Assembly: GCF_002204745.1 (NCBI RefSeq)
Contig: NZ_NIRR01000018.1
Location: 1 to 64,000 of the forward strand
Direction of reading: 5' to 3'
Length of the DNA stretch: 64,000 bases
Origin: Hymenobacter amundsenii
Lineage (GTDB): Bacteria; Bacteroidota; Bacteroidia; Cytophagales; Hymenobacteraceae
The translations under genes and the position numbers were made by a program. Positions 8,762 to 18,174 of the stretch are shown here, in pieces (positions within the stretch are counted from its first letter, which is position 1; each line of letters starts with the position of its first letter). The notes beneath the pieces are model-generated. The model did no database searches, was not told the origin of the DNA, and saw only the letters and a list, made by a program, of their open reading frames with translations.

Positions 8762-9646
8762 TTATCGGGTCGTAACCGGCTCGCCTTCTGCTACTTTTAC
8801 CGGCTCTAGCATCGTCAGCAGATCCGACAGGCGCTGCTTGAGGTCTTTACGGTCGATGATGAAGTCGAGAAAGCCGTGTTCGAGCACGAATTCGGCACTC
8901 TGGAAGCCCTTGGGCAGGTCTTTGCCGATGGTTTCCTTGATGACGCGGGGGCCGGCAAACCCGATGAGCGCGCCCGGCTCGGCAATGTTAAAGTCGCCGA
9001 GCATGGCGAACGAAGCCGTAACGCCGCCCGTGGTAGGGTCAGTCAGCAGGGAGATATAAGGTAGGCCAGCTTCGGAGAGCAGCGCCAGCTTAGCCGAGGT
9101 TTTAGCCATCTGCATCAGCGAAAAGCCCGCTTCCATCATGCGGGCCCCACCGGAGCGCGAAATCATGAGGAAGGGCAGCCGGTGCTTACGGGCATAATCG
9201 ATGGCGCGGGCAATTTTTTCTCCTACCACCGAGCCCATCGAGCCGCCGATAAACTTGAAATCCATGGCCGCTACTACCAGCCCGAGTCCATTAAGCTGAC
9301 CGTGAGCCGTGCGCACGGCATCGCGCAGGCCGGTGCTTTTCTCGGTGGCAATCAGGCGCTGGGGGTAGGCCTTGGTATCTACAAAGTCGAGCGGATCGGC
9401 CGAGTGCATATCGGCGTCGAGCTCCTCAAACTGGTGGTCATCAAAGAGAAAATCGAAGTACTCGACCGCCTCAATCCGGTCGTGGTGATGGCAGCTGCCG
9501 CAGGTATGGAGCAGCCGTTTGTGCTCGACCATGGTGGCTACCGTTTTGCACTCGGGGCACTTGTACCAGAGGCCGTCGGGCGTCTCCTTCTTCTGCTCGG
9601 TGGGCGTGACGATGCCTTTTTCTTTGCGCTTAAACCAGGACGACAT
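8762..9646 (-). CDS. accD: Acetyl-CoA carboxylase carboxyltransferase subunit beta
   Basis: A 294-aa subunit catalysing carboxyl transfer from carboxybiotin to acetyl-CoA in the first step of fatty-acid synthesis. The N-terminal zinc ribbon is complete (CPECK near 31 and CGSC near 50), followed by the crotonase-like carboxyltransferase fold ([46 protein letters not shown]). The start [11 protein letters not shown] at 9646 is the family's usual start; the open frame continues 160 codons further but that part has no resemblance to accD. The accA subunit is not nearby. Confidence 0.96.
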   Translation of the reverse strand: MSSWFKRKEKGIVTPTEQKKETPDGLWYKCPECKTVATMVEHKRLLHTCGSCHHHDRIEAVEYFDFLFDDHQFEELDADMHSADPLDFVDTKAYPQRLIATEKSTGLRDAVRTAHGQLNGLGLVVAAMDFKFIGGSMGSVVGEKIARAIDYARKHRLPFLMISRSGGARMMEAGFSLMQMAKTSAKLALLSEAGLPYISLLTDPTTGGVTASFAMLGDFNIAEPGALIGFAGPRVIKETIGKDLPKGFQSAEFVLEHGFLDFIIDRKDLKQRLSDLLTMLEPVKVAEGEPVTTR

Positions 9647-9869
9647 ATCTAGAAAGGAAAGCTTGAATTCGGAAACCGGAATGATGGCCACCGCACCGGC
9701 GGGGCCAGTTGGGGAGGTGCAAGTTACAGCGGAATCTAAAAGTGTGAAACTAGGACCAGTAATGGCCGGGCCGCCACCCTGATGGCAGATGCGGCCAGCG
9801 CGGCTTATCTTGCCACAAGCCGACTGTTGGCCGGCCCGTATTTCCCTCGCTCTCTTACGCCTTTTTGTG

Positions 9870-10874
9870 GTGAATAAATCTCCTAAACCCTTGATTTTTT
9901 GCGCGCTGCTGGCTTCCCTGGCGCTGCCCAGCTGCGTAGCCTCCAAAAAGTACGACGACCTGCGGGCCCGCCAGTCGGCCACCGAGCAGGCCAAAAATGA
10001 GGCCGAGCGCCAAAACCGCCAATCCGTTGCCGAGCTTAAAAAGACCTCGGACGAAGTAGCGAAACTGCGGCTGCAAACCCGCCGCCTCACCGACGATTCG
10101 ACCGAAACCGGTCGCAACCTGGCCCGCACCCGCCAACTCTACGAGCAGCTCACCGACAGCTACGACCGGCTGCTGAAGAACTCGGACCGGACGCTGGCCA
10201 ACAAAACCACCGACTATAATAAGGTAACCCAGGACCTGGCCCGCCGCGAAGCTGAGCTGGGCGAGCTCGACCAAAGCCTGAAAAAGAGCCGCGCCGATAT
10301 CGACCGTCTCAACCAGGACTTGACGACCCGCGAGGCCAAGCTGGCCGAGCTGCAAAAGGCACTGGCCGAAAAAGACCGCGCCGTGGACGCCCTCAAGGCC
10401 AGCGTGAGCAACGCACTGCGTGGCTTTAAGGGAACCGAGCTGCAGGTGGAGATGCGTAATGGCAAGGTGTACGTGTCGCTCTCCGAGCAGCTGCTGTTCA
10501 AGTCGGGCTCGACCAAAGTGGACCCCAAGGGCCAGGACGCCCTCCGGCAGCTGGCCACCGTGCTCCAGCAGCAGCCCGATGTGAACGTGGTGGTGGAAGG
10601 CCACACCGACAACGTGCCCTTCAGCCGGGCGGTGGGCTCGATGACCGACAACTGGGATTTGAGCGTGCTGCGGGCCACCGAAATTGCCCGTTTGCTCACG
10701 ACCGGCGGCGTGGCCCCGGAGCGCGTCACGGCCTCGGGCCGCTCGCAGTACGTGCCCGTAGCACCTAACTCGTCGGCCGAAAATAAGGCCCTCAACCGCC
10801 GCACCGAAATCATCCTCACTCCCAAGCTCAACGAGCTGTTCAAAATCCTGGACTCAAATTCGGCAGGCAAGTAA
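9870..10874 (+). CDS. OmpA-family lipoprotein with long coiled coil
   Basis: A 334-aa protein starting at GTG 9870 (an adjacent GTG at 9867 is equally possible; no ATG fits). Signal peptide with lipobox-like ALPSC near residue 22, then a predicted coiled coil (about 30-190, heptads rich in Ala/Glu/Lys/Arg) and a C-terminal OmpA peptidoglycan-binding domain (about 210-325; [34 protein letters not shown]). It probably spans from the outer membrane to the peptidoglycan. Expressed alone, with a terminator at 10913. Confidence 0.88.
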   Translation: MNKSPKPLIFCALLASLALPSCVASKKYDDLRARQSATEQAKNEAERQNRQSVAELKKTSDEVAKLRLQTRRLTDDSTETGRNLARTRQLYEQLTDSYDRLLKNSDRTLANKTTDYNKVTQDLARREAELGELDQSLKKSRADIDRLNQDLTTREAKLAELQKALAEKDRAVDALKASVSNALRGFKGTELQVEMRNGKVYVSLSEQLLFKSGSTKVDPKGQDALRQLATVLQQQPDVNVVVEGHTDNVPFSRAVGSMTDNWDLSVLRATEIARLLTTGGVAPERVTASGRSQYVPVAPNSSAENKALNRRTEIILTPKLNELFKILDSNSAGK

Positions 10875-10912
10875 ACAAGTTGCCAACAATTACTGCTTTA
10901 CCATATATTTAC

Positions 10913-10963
10913 AAGCGAGTAGCGTGAGGACAGCTAACTGATTCTCATGCTACTCGCTTTTTC
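10913..10963 (+). terminator. Rho-independent terminator
   Basis: Arms 10913-10923 and 10949-10960 (AAGCGAGTAGC paired with GCTACTCGCTT) with inner pairing and a T5 run, 38 bases after the stop at 10874. Confidence 0.75.
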
Positions 10964-10986
10964 TATTACACTCTTTATCCTTGCTT

Positions 10987-12426
10987 ATGTCTGTTTATGC
11001 CTGGCTTCGCGCCCTGCTTGTGGTTGGCGCTCTATTTAGCTCCGTTTCTGGGTTTGCCAGTCATGCCCGTGGGGGTGAAATCTATTACACTCCCGTACCC
11101 GGCACGGCCAATATCTACCATATCACGGTCCGGAAATACGCGGTACCGCCCTCCCCCTCAGTAGCCGAGTATGGCCCGGATATGGAGCTGGTTTGCGGCC
11201 AGGGAGGCTGTTCCTCCACTTCGCCCGGCAGCTTTGTGGCGAAACTACTGCTCACTAGCAGCACCAGGGTGCTCGCGCCCGACTGTACTGCGGGTTCTGC
11301 TATCCAGGTATTGGTGTACGAAGGAGATGTAGAGCTCCCGCCGGCCCGTTGGACGCTGAGTATGGGCGATGTAAACCGAACTTTTGGCTTACTTAATCTG
11401 GAAAACTCCGGCAATCAAAGCCAGTACGTAGAATCATTTCTGGATAACTCGTCCGGATTACGCAATTCGTCCCCCCAATTCATTGAGTCACGGGTCCCGC
11501 TCCTGCTGGGAAATCAGCGGCAGCTATACAGCTTTAGTGCCTTCGACGCCGATGGGGATTCATTGGTCTATCAGTTGGTGCAGCCCTTGCAAGGGGGCTA
11601 TCCGCAAGGGCCTACTGGCCTTGCTCCCTGTGCCCAGCCCACTGTAGGTTTCACCCCCTCGCACTTTGAAATCAATGAAGCTACCGGCGAGGCCCATACC
11701 GCTCCGTCCTCGCTGACTGTCGGCAGCTTCGTGATGGCAGTGCGCGTGCAGGAATACCGCCGCCTCAATGCTACCTGGACCTTAATCGGCAGCATTACCC
11801 GCGACTTGGTGTACTCTGCCAGAGCCAGCAGCAACAGTGTGCCGACATTCACGACCCTACAGGTAGCGGGTACGAGCCAACCATTTGACAAGGTGATTGA
11901 GGTACTTCCGGGCCAAACGATGGTGCTGCTACTGGATGCCACTGATGCGGATGTTGGCCAGATCCTCACTTTTAGCAGTGCCGCTAGCACCACCGTTCCC
12001 GGCGTATCGTTCCAGCCGGTATCGGCCACGCAGGCCCGCCTTACCTGGCAGGTGCCGGCCGATTTACCATCAGGCCGCTATTCCTTGCCCGTTACGGTAA
12101 CCGACAATGCCTGCCCCAATTTTGGCACCGAAAGCCGGAGCATCGTTTTTTCGGTTGGCGCCCGCAAGGTTCTGAGCAGCGGCCTAGGTCGGCGGCCCGC
12201 CTCCCTTTTCGCGTTTCCCACGCCCTTCCGCGAGCAGGTAGAATTCCGACTCCGCCAGCCGGGAGTTCAGCCTGTAACCGTATGGGACGCGCGGGGCCGG
12301 GTGGTAGCTCAACTGGCTAGCACGCCCGACGGTCGGGTGGTCTGGCATCCTGCTAACCACCTCGTAACCGGCCTGTACCTAGCCCGGACCGCCGATGGCC
12401 AGCAAGTGCGGCTGTTGCGCGAGTAA
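10987..12426 (+). CDS. Secreted protein with type IX secretion sorting domain
   Basis: A 479-aa exported protein with a signal peptide (1-24), a beta-rich body with cadherin/Ig-like strands (DADGDSLVYQLVQP near 190; DATDADVGQILTFSSA near 320) and a C-terminal domain of about 75 residues (FAFPTPFREQVEFRL..., ending in GLYLARTADGQQVRLL) typical of type A T9SS cargo. It is expected on the cell surface or in the medium. Its function is unknown; it resembles the many unnamed surface proteins of gliding Bacteroidota. The ATG at 10987 is preferred to an upstream TTG. Confidence 0.8.
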   Translation: MSVYAWLRALLVVGALFSSVSGFASHARGGEIYYTPVPGTANIYHITVRKYAVPPSPSVAEYGPDMELVCGQGGCSSTSPGSFVAKLLLTSSTRVLAPDCTAGSAIQVLVYEGDVELPPARWTLSMGDVNRTFGLLNLENSGNQSQYVESFLDNSSGLRNSSPQFIESRVPLLLGNQRQLYSFSAFDADGDSLVYQLVQPLQGGYPQGPTGLAPCAQPTVGFTPSHFEINEATGEAHTAPSSLTVGSFVMAVRVQEYRRLNATWTLIGSITRDLVYSARASSNSVPTFTTLQVAGTSQPFDKVIEVLPGQTMVLLLDATDADVGQILTFSSAASTTVPGVSFQPVSATQARLTWQVPADLPSGRYSLPVTVTDNACPNFGTESRSIVFSVGARKVLSSGLGRRPASLFAFPTPFREQVEFRLRQPGVQPVTVWDARGRVVAQLASTPDGRVVWHPANHLVTGLYLARTADGQQVRLLRE

Positions 12427-12453
12427 TTTTCGTGGCCCAATACCCTTTTCTCA

Positions 12454-12501
12454 AACGCCAGAAGCCGGCTCCTCCCGCGGGAAGCCGGCCGTTATGGCGC
12501 T
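12454..12501 (-). terminator. Terminator-like hairpin after the TonB receptor gene
   Basis: Nested inverted repeats (AGCCGGC arms inside an AACGCCA/TGGCG outer pair) lie 20 bases past the stop at 12521. The T-run is weak. Confidence 0.5.
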
Positions 12502-12520
12502 TGGAAAAAGCGCTGTTAGG

Positions 12521-15352
12521 TTAGCCGCCGGTGGGCAGACCCACGATCAGGCGGGCGAAGTAGAAGCCGCCGTTGTAGCCGAACTGGTTGGGGTTGTAGA
12601 CGGTGCGGCCGCGGTTGGTGTTGTCGAGGCCGGAGTTGTAGTTGAGCAGCGGGTCGACCGAGAAGTTGGTAGCGGAGTTGCGGGGGTCGATACGAAATTT
12701 ATCGGGGTACACGTCGAAGAGGTTGCTGGCCCCGATGGTTAGGCCGAGTTGCTTCGTGAACTGGGCGCTCAGCGTCAGGTCAGTCACCCACTTGGCCGAG
12801 AACGTCTGGTCGATGGAGGAGTAGAGGAAGTTGGGGTTGCCGGCGGGGCTGCCGAGGCGGGCGTCCTGGTACTGCACCTCGCCGAAGCGTACGGTGCGGG
12901 CCTCGATGCCGAAAATGCCCAAGTTATAACCAGCCGTGAGGTTGATTTTACTGCGGGGCTGGCCGTTTTCGATGCGCCCGCGCTGCTGGCGGTCGAAAAG
13001 CGTGTTTTGCAGGCCCGTCTGGTCGGCGTCGATGGTGGCCGAGCTGTTGATTTTCTCGACCGTGGTGTTGTTGAAGTTGGCCGCCGCCGTAAGCGTGAGC
13101 CGGCCCGGCCCGAGGGTGATGCGGTTGTTGGCCACGATATCGATGCCCCGGGTGCGGGTGTCGATGGCGTTGGCGAAGAACTGCACTTGGCTCACCGGCA
13201 AACTGCCCAGAATGGCGGCCACCGTAGCGTTGGCCCGGCTGAACTGCGAGGTAAGCACGATCCGGTCGCGGATATCGATCTGGTAGGCATCGACGGTGAG
13301 CGTGGCCGTTTTGAGGATGCGGGCCGTGACACCGAGGCTGTAGTTGGTCGAACGCTCTTGCTTGAGTGAGCTCACCCCGAAGCCCTGCTGCCCGGTGCCG
13401 CCCGGCGTGAAGCCGTTGCGCACGATGGGGTTGTCGTTGCTGACGGTGAGCACCTGGTTGGCCGCGCCCTGAATGAACTGGGTGCTGGTGTTGGTGAAGT
13501 AGCGCTGCTGAAGCGAGGGGGCCCGGAAACCGTTGCTGATGGCCCCGCGCACGGCCACGTCGGGCAGAATGCTGTAGCGGGCAGCTACCTTGCCGCTCAC
13601 GTTATTGCCGAAATCGGAGTAGCGCTCGGCCCGGCCGGCCAGGCCCACGAGCAGCTTCTCGGTGATGTCGCTTTCCAGGTCGAGGTAGGCCGCGCGGTTG
13701 TTGCGCGAGCGGTTAAGCGCGTCGGTGGGCTGGTAGCCCGGAAACACCTGGGCCCCGGCGGCGGCCGGCGTACCGGGACTCACGAGGCGGCCGTAGTTGG
13801 CGTACGAGCCTGGGTCGCCGGCCTGAATCTGGTAGTTGTCGTCGCGGTACTCGCCCCCGAAGGCCACGTTCAGGTTGCTCAGCCCGCCCACATCGGTAAA
13901 GCGGCGGCTGAAGTTGAGGTTGGTTGTGTTCTGGCGGAAGGCAATGGTACCGGCATAAAACCGGCTCGGACTCAGGCCGGTGGGCAGCGAGGCGTTGAGC
14001 GTGTTGCTGATGTCGAAGTCGATGGAGTTGCGGCCGTAGGTATTGCTCAGGTCAACGGCAAAACCCAGCAACTGGGCCTGCAGCCCGGCCAGCACCGACT
14101 GGTCGATGATGGTGGTGTTGATGAAGGGCAGAAAGCCGTTAGGGTAGAGCGTGAGGTCGGACTGGGTGGCCTGGTTGGGCAGGCGGTAGAAACCAGCCGC
14201 CTTGCCCGTGCGCCGCGAGGCCCCGGCCGTTACGTAGGCTTCCAGCCCGATGGTAGGCAGCAACTTGTAGCCCATGTTCAGAAAGCCCCCGTAGCTGCGG
14301 GCCTCCGACTGGCCGAGGCGCAGATTCTTGCGGTCGTAGCCGTTCTGGGCCACCAGCGCGTCGTCCTGGGCCTTCAGGGCGCGGCGCTTCTGCTCGGTGT
14401 CGGCGCTGCCCGGGTAGCTGCCCGAAGAGCCCAGGTAAATGAGCGGGGCCGTATCGATACCCGAGCGGTTGGTGTAGCCGCGGTTACTGAACTGCCCGCT
14501 CATATCCAGAAAGCCGCGCCCGTTCAGGCCCACGCCCACGTTGGCATCAGCCTGGTAGAGGTTGCCGTCGCCCTCGTAGTGCTGGCCCACGGTGCTGCTG
14601 GCCTGCACGCCGGTGGTATCGTCTTTAAGCTGAATGTTGATAACGCCGGCAATGGCGTCGGAGCCGTACTGGGCCGCCGCGCCATCGCGCAGCACCTCGA
14701 TGCGCTTGATAGAGGCGTTGGGAATCGTGTTCAGGTCGGTGCCCACCGAGCCGCGGCCCACCGTGCCGTTGATGTTCACCAGCGCCGACGAATGGCGCCG
14801 CTTGCCGTTCACGAGCACCAGCACCTGGTCGGGTCCGAGGCCACGCAACGAAGCCGGGTCCACGTGGTCGGTGCCGTCAGCAATAGCCTGCCTTGATGAT
14901 TGAAACGAAGGCGCGATGTAGCTCAGAATCTGCGAGACGTCGGTTTGGGCAAATACTTTTATTTCGCGGGCCGAAATGACGTCGACCGGAGCCGTGGTCA
15001 GGATGTTGGAGCGGCCCTCGGTGGCCCGCGAGCCGGTCACGACTACTTCGGTCAGGGCCGTTTCGTTGTCGGTCAGGCGCACATCGAAATTGGTGCGGCC
15101 GTTCACCGGAATCTGCTGGGTGGTGGCCCCAATGGCCGATACCACCAGCGTGGCCGTGGGCGCTACCGTAAGCCGGAAGCGGCCGTCGGCGTCGGTAGAG
15201 GTGCCGTTGGCGGTGCCTTTTTCGAGTACCGTTACGCCCGGCTGGGCCGCCCCGGTGCCGCTAAGCACGCGGCCACTGACGGTGATGTTCTGGCCCTGGG
15301 CCTGGCTAACGAAAGCCACGGCTACCAGCGGCAGGAGGAGAAGTCTTTTCAT
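12521..15352 (-). CDS. TonB-dependent outer-membrane receptor
   Basis: A 943-aa receptor: signal peptide (1-20), a carboxypeptidase-regulatory-like domain (about 22-100), a plug domain (about 115-235; TEVVVTGSRA, IKRIEVLRDGAAAQYGSDAIAGVINI) and a 22-strand-type beta barrel to the C-terminus, which ends in a Phe/Tyr-rich strand. The N-terminal extension is typical of Bacteroidota receptors. No SusD partner is next to it, so the substrate cannot be inferred; the plug and barrel look closer to siderophore or vitamin receptors than to SusC glycan importers. Confidence 0.92.
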   Translation of the reverse strand: MKRLLLLPLVAVAFVSQAQGQNITVSGRVLSGTGAAQPGVTVLEKGTANGTSTDADGRFRLTVAPTATLVVSAIGATTQQIPVNGRTNFDVRLTDNETALTEVVVTGSRATEGRSNILTTAPVDVISAREIKVFAQTDVSQILSYIAPSFQSSRQAIADGTDHVDPASLRGLGPDQVLVLVNGKRRHSSALVNINGTVGRGSVGTDLNTIPNASIKRIEVLRDGAAAQYGSDAIAGVINIQLKDDTTGVQASSTVGQHYEGDGNLYQADANVGVGLNGRGFLDMSGQFSNRGYTNRSGIDTAPLIYLGSSGSYPGSADTEQKRRALKAQDDALVAQNGYDRKNLRLGQSEARSYGGFLNMGYKLLPTIGLEAYVTAGASRRTGKAAGFYRLPNQATQSDLTLYPNGFLPFINTTIIDQSVLAGLQAQLLGFAVDLSNTYGRNSIDFDISNTLNASLPTGLSPSRFYAGTIAFRQNTTNLNFSRRFTDVGGLSNLNVAFGGEYRDDNYQIQAGDPGSYANYGRLVSPGTPAAAGAQVFPGYQPTDALNRSRNNRAAYLDLESDITEKLLVGLAGRAERYSDFGNNVSGKVAARYSILPDVAVRGAISNGFRAPSLQQRYFTNTSTQFIQGAANQVLTVSNDNPIVRNGFTPGGTGQQGFGVSSLKQERSTNYSLGVTARILKTATLTVDAYQIDIRDRIVLTSQFSRANATVAAILGSLPVSQVQFFANAIDTRTRGIDIVANNRITLGPGRLTLTAAANFNNTTVEKINSSATIDADQTGLQNTLFDRQQRGRIENGQPRSKINLTAGYNLGIFGIEARTVRFGEVQYQDARLGSPAGNPNFLYSSIDQTFSAKWVTDLTLSAQFTKQLGLTIGASNLFDVYPDKFRIDPRNSATNFSVDPLLNYNSGLDNTNRGRTVYNPNQFGYNGGFYFARLIVGLPTGG

Positions 15353-15530
15353 AAAAAGCAGCGAGTGTAAACATTGAACTCTGACTAAGCCTCCGGCCGC
15401 CTGAAAACCAGGCTGCTACAGCCGGATGAAGATACTCAGGACCATCATATTCACAACTTATTCCGCTTTTATTTCACTTTTCCCAGTAGGCCTCCCCTAC
15501 CACCATGTGGCTTCGGAGCCTGCTGCACAC

Positions 15531-15566
15531 AAAAAAGCGCTGCCCGACCAAATGGCCGGGCAGCGC
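15531..15566 (-). terminator. Terminator of the cystathionine gamma-synthase gene
   Basis: A perfect 10-bp stem (GCGCTGCCCG, arms 15537-15546 and 15557-15566) followed by T6 on the minus strand, 26 bases past the stop at 15593. Confidence 0.82.
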
Positions 15567-15592
15567 GAGAATCAGACGGCAGAGAAACTACC

Positions 15593-16732
15593 CTAGCCGA
15601 TGGCCTGCTTGAGGTCGGCGATAAGGTCTTCGGCATCCTCGATGCCCACGCTCAGGCGGATCAACGAGTCGCTCAGACCTGACTTGCGGCGCTGCTCGGC
15701 CGGAATGCTGGCGTGGGTCATGCTGGCGGGGTGGCCCGAGAGGCTTTCGACGCCGCCCAGGCTCTCGGCCAGCGTGAAGAGCTCAAACTTTTCGAGCACC
15801 GCAATGGCGTCGGCCTGCTTATCGCCTTTGAGCACAAACGAGAGCATTCCGCCGAAGTCGCGCATCTGCTTGGCAGCCACGGCGTGGTTGCGGTGGCTTT
15901 CGAGGCCGGGCCAGAACACCTTCTCCACCTTAGCGTGGCTGTTGAGGTACTCGGCCACTTTGCGGCCGTTTTCACAGTGGCGCTGCATGCGCACGTGCAA
16001 CGTTTTGAGGCCGCGCAGCACCAGGAAGCAGTCCTGGGGGCCGGGCGTGCCGCCGCAGGAGTTCTGATAGAACGCCAGCTTTTCGTTCAGCTCGTCGTCG
16101 TTTACGACCAGCGCGCCCATCACCGTATCGGAGTGGCCGCCCATGTACTTGGTGAGCGAATAAATAATGATGTCGGCGCCCAGATCGAGCGGATTCTGCA
16201 GGTAGGGCGTCGAGAAAGTGTTATCGACCACCAGCAGCGCCCCGGCCTTTTTAGCCACGGCCGCGGCGGCGGCAATGTCAATCACATTGAGCAGCGGGTT
16301 GCTGGGCGTTTCCACCCAAATCATCTTGGTGCGCTCGGTCACGGCGGCTTCCACGGCCGTCATGTCGTGCATGGGCACGAAGTGGAAATTGATGCCGTAG
16401 GGCGCGTATACTTTCGTGAAGAGGCGGTAGGAGCCGCCGTACAAATCGTCGGTGCAAATAACTTCGTCGCCGGGCTGGAGCAGCTTGATGGCACAGTCGA
16501 TGGCCGCCATGCCCGAGGCGAAGGCCAGGCCGTGCTTGCCGTTGTCGAGGGCCGCCAGCGCGTCCTGAAGTTGGGTGCGGGTGGGGTTGTGGGTGCGCGA
16601 GTACTCGTAGCCCTTGTTCTGGCCGGGCGAGGTCTGCACGTAGGTGGAAGTCTGGTAGATAGGCGTCATGATGGCCCCGGTAGCGGGGTCGGGATGCACG
16701 CCGGCGTGGATGGCTTTGGTTCCGAATTTCAT
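15593..16732 (-). CDS. metB: Cystathionine gamma-synthase/lyase family PLP enzyme
   Basis: A 379-aa fold-type I PLP enzyme of the Cys/Met metabolism family. Family signatures include the PLP-lysine motif YSLTKYMGGHSD near residue 196, the phosphate-binding HGLAFASGMAAI near 85 and the C-terminal SLGGVESLSGHPASMTHASIP. The sequence cannot decide between the synthase and lyase reactions; metB is the likelier name. The ATG at 16732 (MKFGTKAIHAG) is preferred to a TTG two codons upstream. A -7 box TACCTTTG lies at 16784-16791. No SAM-responsive riboswitch was recognised in the 186-base divergent intergenic region. Confidence 0.88.
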   Translation of the reverse strand: MKFGTKAIHAGVHPDPATGAIMTPIYQTSTYVQTSPGQNKGYEYSRTHNPTRTQLQDALAALDNGKHGLAFASGMAAIDCAIKLLQPGDEVICTDDLYGGSYRLFTKVYAPYGINFHFVPMHDMTAVEAAVTERTKMIWVETPSNPLLNVIDIAAAAAVAKKAGALLVVDNTFSTPYLQNPLDLGADIIIYSLTKYMGGHSDTVMGALVVNDDELNEKLAFYQNSCGGTPGPQDCFLVLRGLKTLHVRMQRHCENGRKVAEYLNSHAKVEKVFWPGLESHRNHAVAAKQMRDFGGMLSFVLKGDKQADAIAVLEKFELFTLAESLGGVESLSGHPASMTHASIPAEQRRKSGLSDSLIRLSVGIEDAEDLIADLKQAIG

Positions 16733-16783
16733 GGGCAATGGGTAGGTAGGCAGATTAAAATGAAGGACCGATTAGTTATCGGG

Positions 16784-16791
16784 CAAAGGTA
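16784..16791 (-). promoter_or_regulatory. Promoter -7 box of the cystathionine gamma-synthase gene
   Basis: TACCTTTG on the minus strand, an exact TAnnTTTG match 52 bases upstream of the start at 16732; no good -33 TTG. Confidence 0.45.
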
Positions 16792-16918
16792 CGAGGCTTT
16801 GACGGAGGGCATTTTTCGGGCAGTTTTGCCGTCCCGGCCAGCCCCCGGTGCCGTTCTTACGTTGGTAGAGTTCGGCCGGCCCAGACTGGCCGGTTCGTTT
16901 GGTTGCTGAACCCCGTTT

Positions 16919-17629
16919 ATGTCGTTTGTCAAAGCCCTTTTTCAACAGAACACCTCCACCCTTGTTTCGCTGGTGCTGCTCACGGTACTGCCGCTGGTCG
17001 GCGACAGTGTGCTGACCTGGACCTTGCACGAGCACCAGGAATGGCTGCAGAATCCCAGTATCGGGCGGATGGTGCTTTACTTCGTGGTGGTGGCCATTAC
17101 CATGACGCTTTCACTCACCCACACCACCGTGGTCGTGCTGGTGACGGCCTTTTTCTTCGGCTGGCAGGGTTTTCCGGGTATGCTGCTCACGTACATGCTG
17201 GCCGCCTACGGGGGTTATCTTATCGCCCGCAGCCTCGACCAGGGCAAGCTCATCCGGCTGCTGGAGCAGTTCCCGAAAACCCACGCCGTGATGGGCGAAC
17301 TGCGGGCCGACAGCTGGCGGCTGGTACTGCTCACCCGCCTCTCGCCGGTGCTGCCCTTCGCCCTCATCACGTTTATCCTCACGGTGATGGGCGTGCCCAA
17401 GCATCAGTTCCTGACGGCCTCAGTTATCGGGATGCTGCCCCGAACGCTGTTTTTCTACTGGCTCGGCACCAAGGCCCAGGATGTCCTCCAGCTCATTCAG
17501 TCGCCCGATACGGGCACGGCGGGCAAGGTATTGGTGGTAGTGTTGCTGGCCGTGTCGTTGTTCGGGTTGTACTTTGTGTTTACGCGGGCCCTGAAGCGGG
17601 TATTGAAGAAGGAGGCAGCAGCAGCGTAA
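16919..17629 (+). CDS. VTT/DedA-family (TVP38/TMEM64-like) membrane protein
   Basis: A 236-aa integral membrane protein with about six hydrophobic segments. The SNARE-associated/VTT domain spans about residues 55-180: an FFFGWQGFPGM re-entrant-type segment and the conserved LLTRLSPVLPFALITFILTVMGV block. The C-terminus is basic. Relatives are linked to lipid scrambling or undecaprenyl-phosphate transport; the exact role here is unknown. It is the last host gene before the tRNA and prophage. Confidence 0.85.
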   Translation: MSFVKALFQQNTSTLVSLVLLTVLPLVGDSVLTWTLHEHQEWLQNPSIGRMVLYFVVVAITMTLSLTHTTVVVLVTAFFFGWQGFPGMLLTYMLAAYGGYLIARSLDQGKLIRLLEQFPKTHAVMGELRADSWRLVLLTRLSPVLPFALITFILTVMGVPKHQFLTASVIGMLPRTLFFYWLGTKAQDVLQLIQSPDTGTAGKVLVVVLLAVSLFGLYFVFTRALKRVLKKEAAAA

Positions 17630-17700
17630 AAAAAATCCGGCTGTCATTCAGGCCCTTGCATGCTTACCCGGACTTTTTGAACCGTTTTTTTGCCCGCCCG

Positions 17701-17733
17701 TTTGCACGGCCCGGATTTTCCCTGCTATCTTTG
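17701..17733 (+). promoter_or_regulatory. Promoter of tRNA-Arg
   Basis: TTTG at 17701-17704, 21 bases, then TATCTTTG at 17726-17733: an exact Bacteroidota housekeeping promoter, 41 bases upstream of the tRNA. Confidence 0.7.
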
Positions 17734-17774
17734 CACAACCAAAACGGAAAAACGCTTCCGGTTCGCGGTAAAAT

Positions 17775-17848
17775 GGTTGTGTAGCTCAACTGGATAGAGC
17801 ATCTGACTACGAATCAGAAGGTTTAAGGTTCGACTCCTTACACGACCA
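17775..17848 (+). tRNA. tRNA-Arg (anticodon ACG)
   Basis: A 74-base cloverleaf: acceptor GGTTGTG/CACGACC, D stem GCTC/GAGC, anticodon stem TCTGA/TCAGA around loop CTACGAA (anticodon ACG), T stem TAAGG/CCTTA around TTCGACT, discriminator A at 17848. The 3' CCA is not encoded. Its 3' end is the integration site of the prophage, and the gene stays intact at the left junction. Confidence 0.95.
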
Positions 17849-17850
17849 CA
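17835..17850. other. Left attachment site core (attL)
   Basis: TCCTTACACGACCACA, the last 14 bases of tRNA-Arg plus two, repeated exactly at 60444-60459. Confidence 0.85.
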
Positions 17851-17855
17851 AGAAA

Positions 17856-17890
17856 GACCCTCAGCACATAGCTGAGGGTCTTTTTCTTTT
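17856..17890 (+). terminator. Terminator downstream of tRNA-Arg
   Basis: A perfect 10-bp stem GACCCTCAGC/GCTGAGGGTC with a 5-base loop and a T-rich tail. Its sequence is related to the hairpins at 20131-20153 and 60463-60495. Confidence 0.85.
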
Positions 17891-17893
17891 ACC

Positions 17894-17916
17894 AGTGGCA
17901 GTTTCAGTGGCAGTTC
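17894..17916. repeat. Left integrase arm-type repeats
   Basis: Two tandem copies of AGTGGCAGTT(T)C at 17894-17905 and 17906-17916. The same word occurs twice near the right end (60310-60334), which suggests arm-type binding sites of the integrase. Confidence 0.55.
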
Positions 17917-17919
17917 GGG

Positions 17920-18099
17920 CTAAAATAGCCGGCGCCGGAACAGATACCAGTGGCCGTGCACCTTCCGCCAGTAGTTATAGTAGAAGTGCCGCTTTGGCCG
18001 GGGTTCCACGACGTGTCGGGCCGGGGGCAATGAGACGGTCGTGCCGGGAGTAGCAGACTCCAGCACAGTGCTTAGCAGTAGGGCAGGTATGAAGTTCAT
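17920..18099 (-). CDS. 59-aa phage protein, left-end copy A
   Basis: A small protein of unknown function with a hydrophobic N-terminus (MNFIPALLLSTVLES) and an aromatic, basic C-terminus (RPKRHFYYNYWRKVHGHWYL). A near-identical paralogue lies at 20193-20372. An in-frame ATG five codons upstream overlaps the -7 box of the phage promoter at 18103-18137, so the start at 18099 is preferred and the mRNA is expected to be leaderless. The hydrophobic N-terminus could be a signal or anchor. The transcript would read towards the tRNA, against the tRNA terminator. Confidence 0.6.
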   Translation of the reverse strand: MNFIPALLLSTVLESATPGTTVSLPPARHVVEPRPKRHFYYNYWRKVHGHWYLFRRRLF

Positions 18100-18102
18100 A
18101 CC

Positions 18103-18137
18103 CAAAACTGCCACGGTCTAGCACGGCCTGAAAGGAC
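18103..18137 (-). promoter_or_regulatory. Phage late-type promoter motif, copy 1
   Basis: GTCCTTT, exactly 20 bases ending in GG, then CAGTTTTG on the minus strand, ending 3 bases before the ATG of the 59-aa gene. Confidence 0.7.
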
Positions 18138-18174
18138 AAGGATTGTTCCTTACCTTGGAGCCTACACTATTTAT

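Noticed and set aside
9647-10129. N-terminal extension of accD by 160 codons
   Set aside because: The zinc-ribbon start at 9646 is the family start, and the extension overlaps the divergent OmpA gene.
15713-16909. 398-codon plus-strand open frame opposite the cystathionine gamma-synthase gene
   Set aside because: The opposite strand encodes a complete PLP enzyme with active-site motifs; this frame is His/Val/Gly-rich with none.
16733-16918. SAM riboswitch upstream of the cystathionine gamma-synthase gene
   Set aside because: The 186-base region shows a -7 box but no multi-helix structure that I could recognise.
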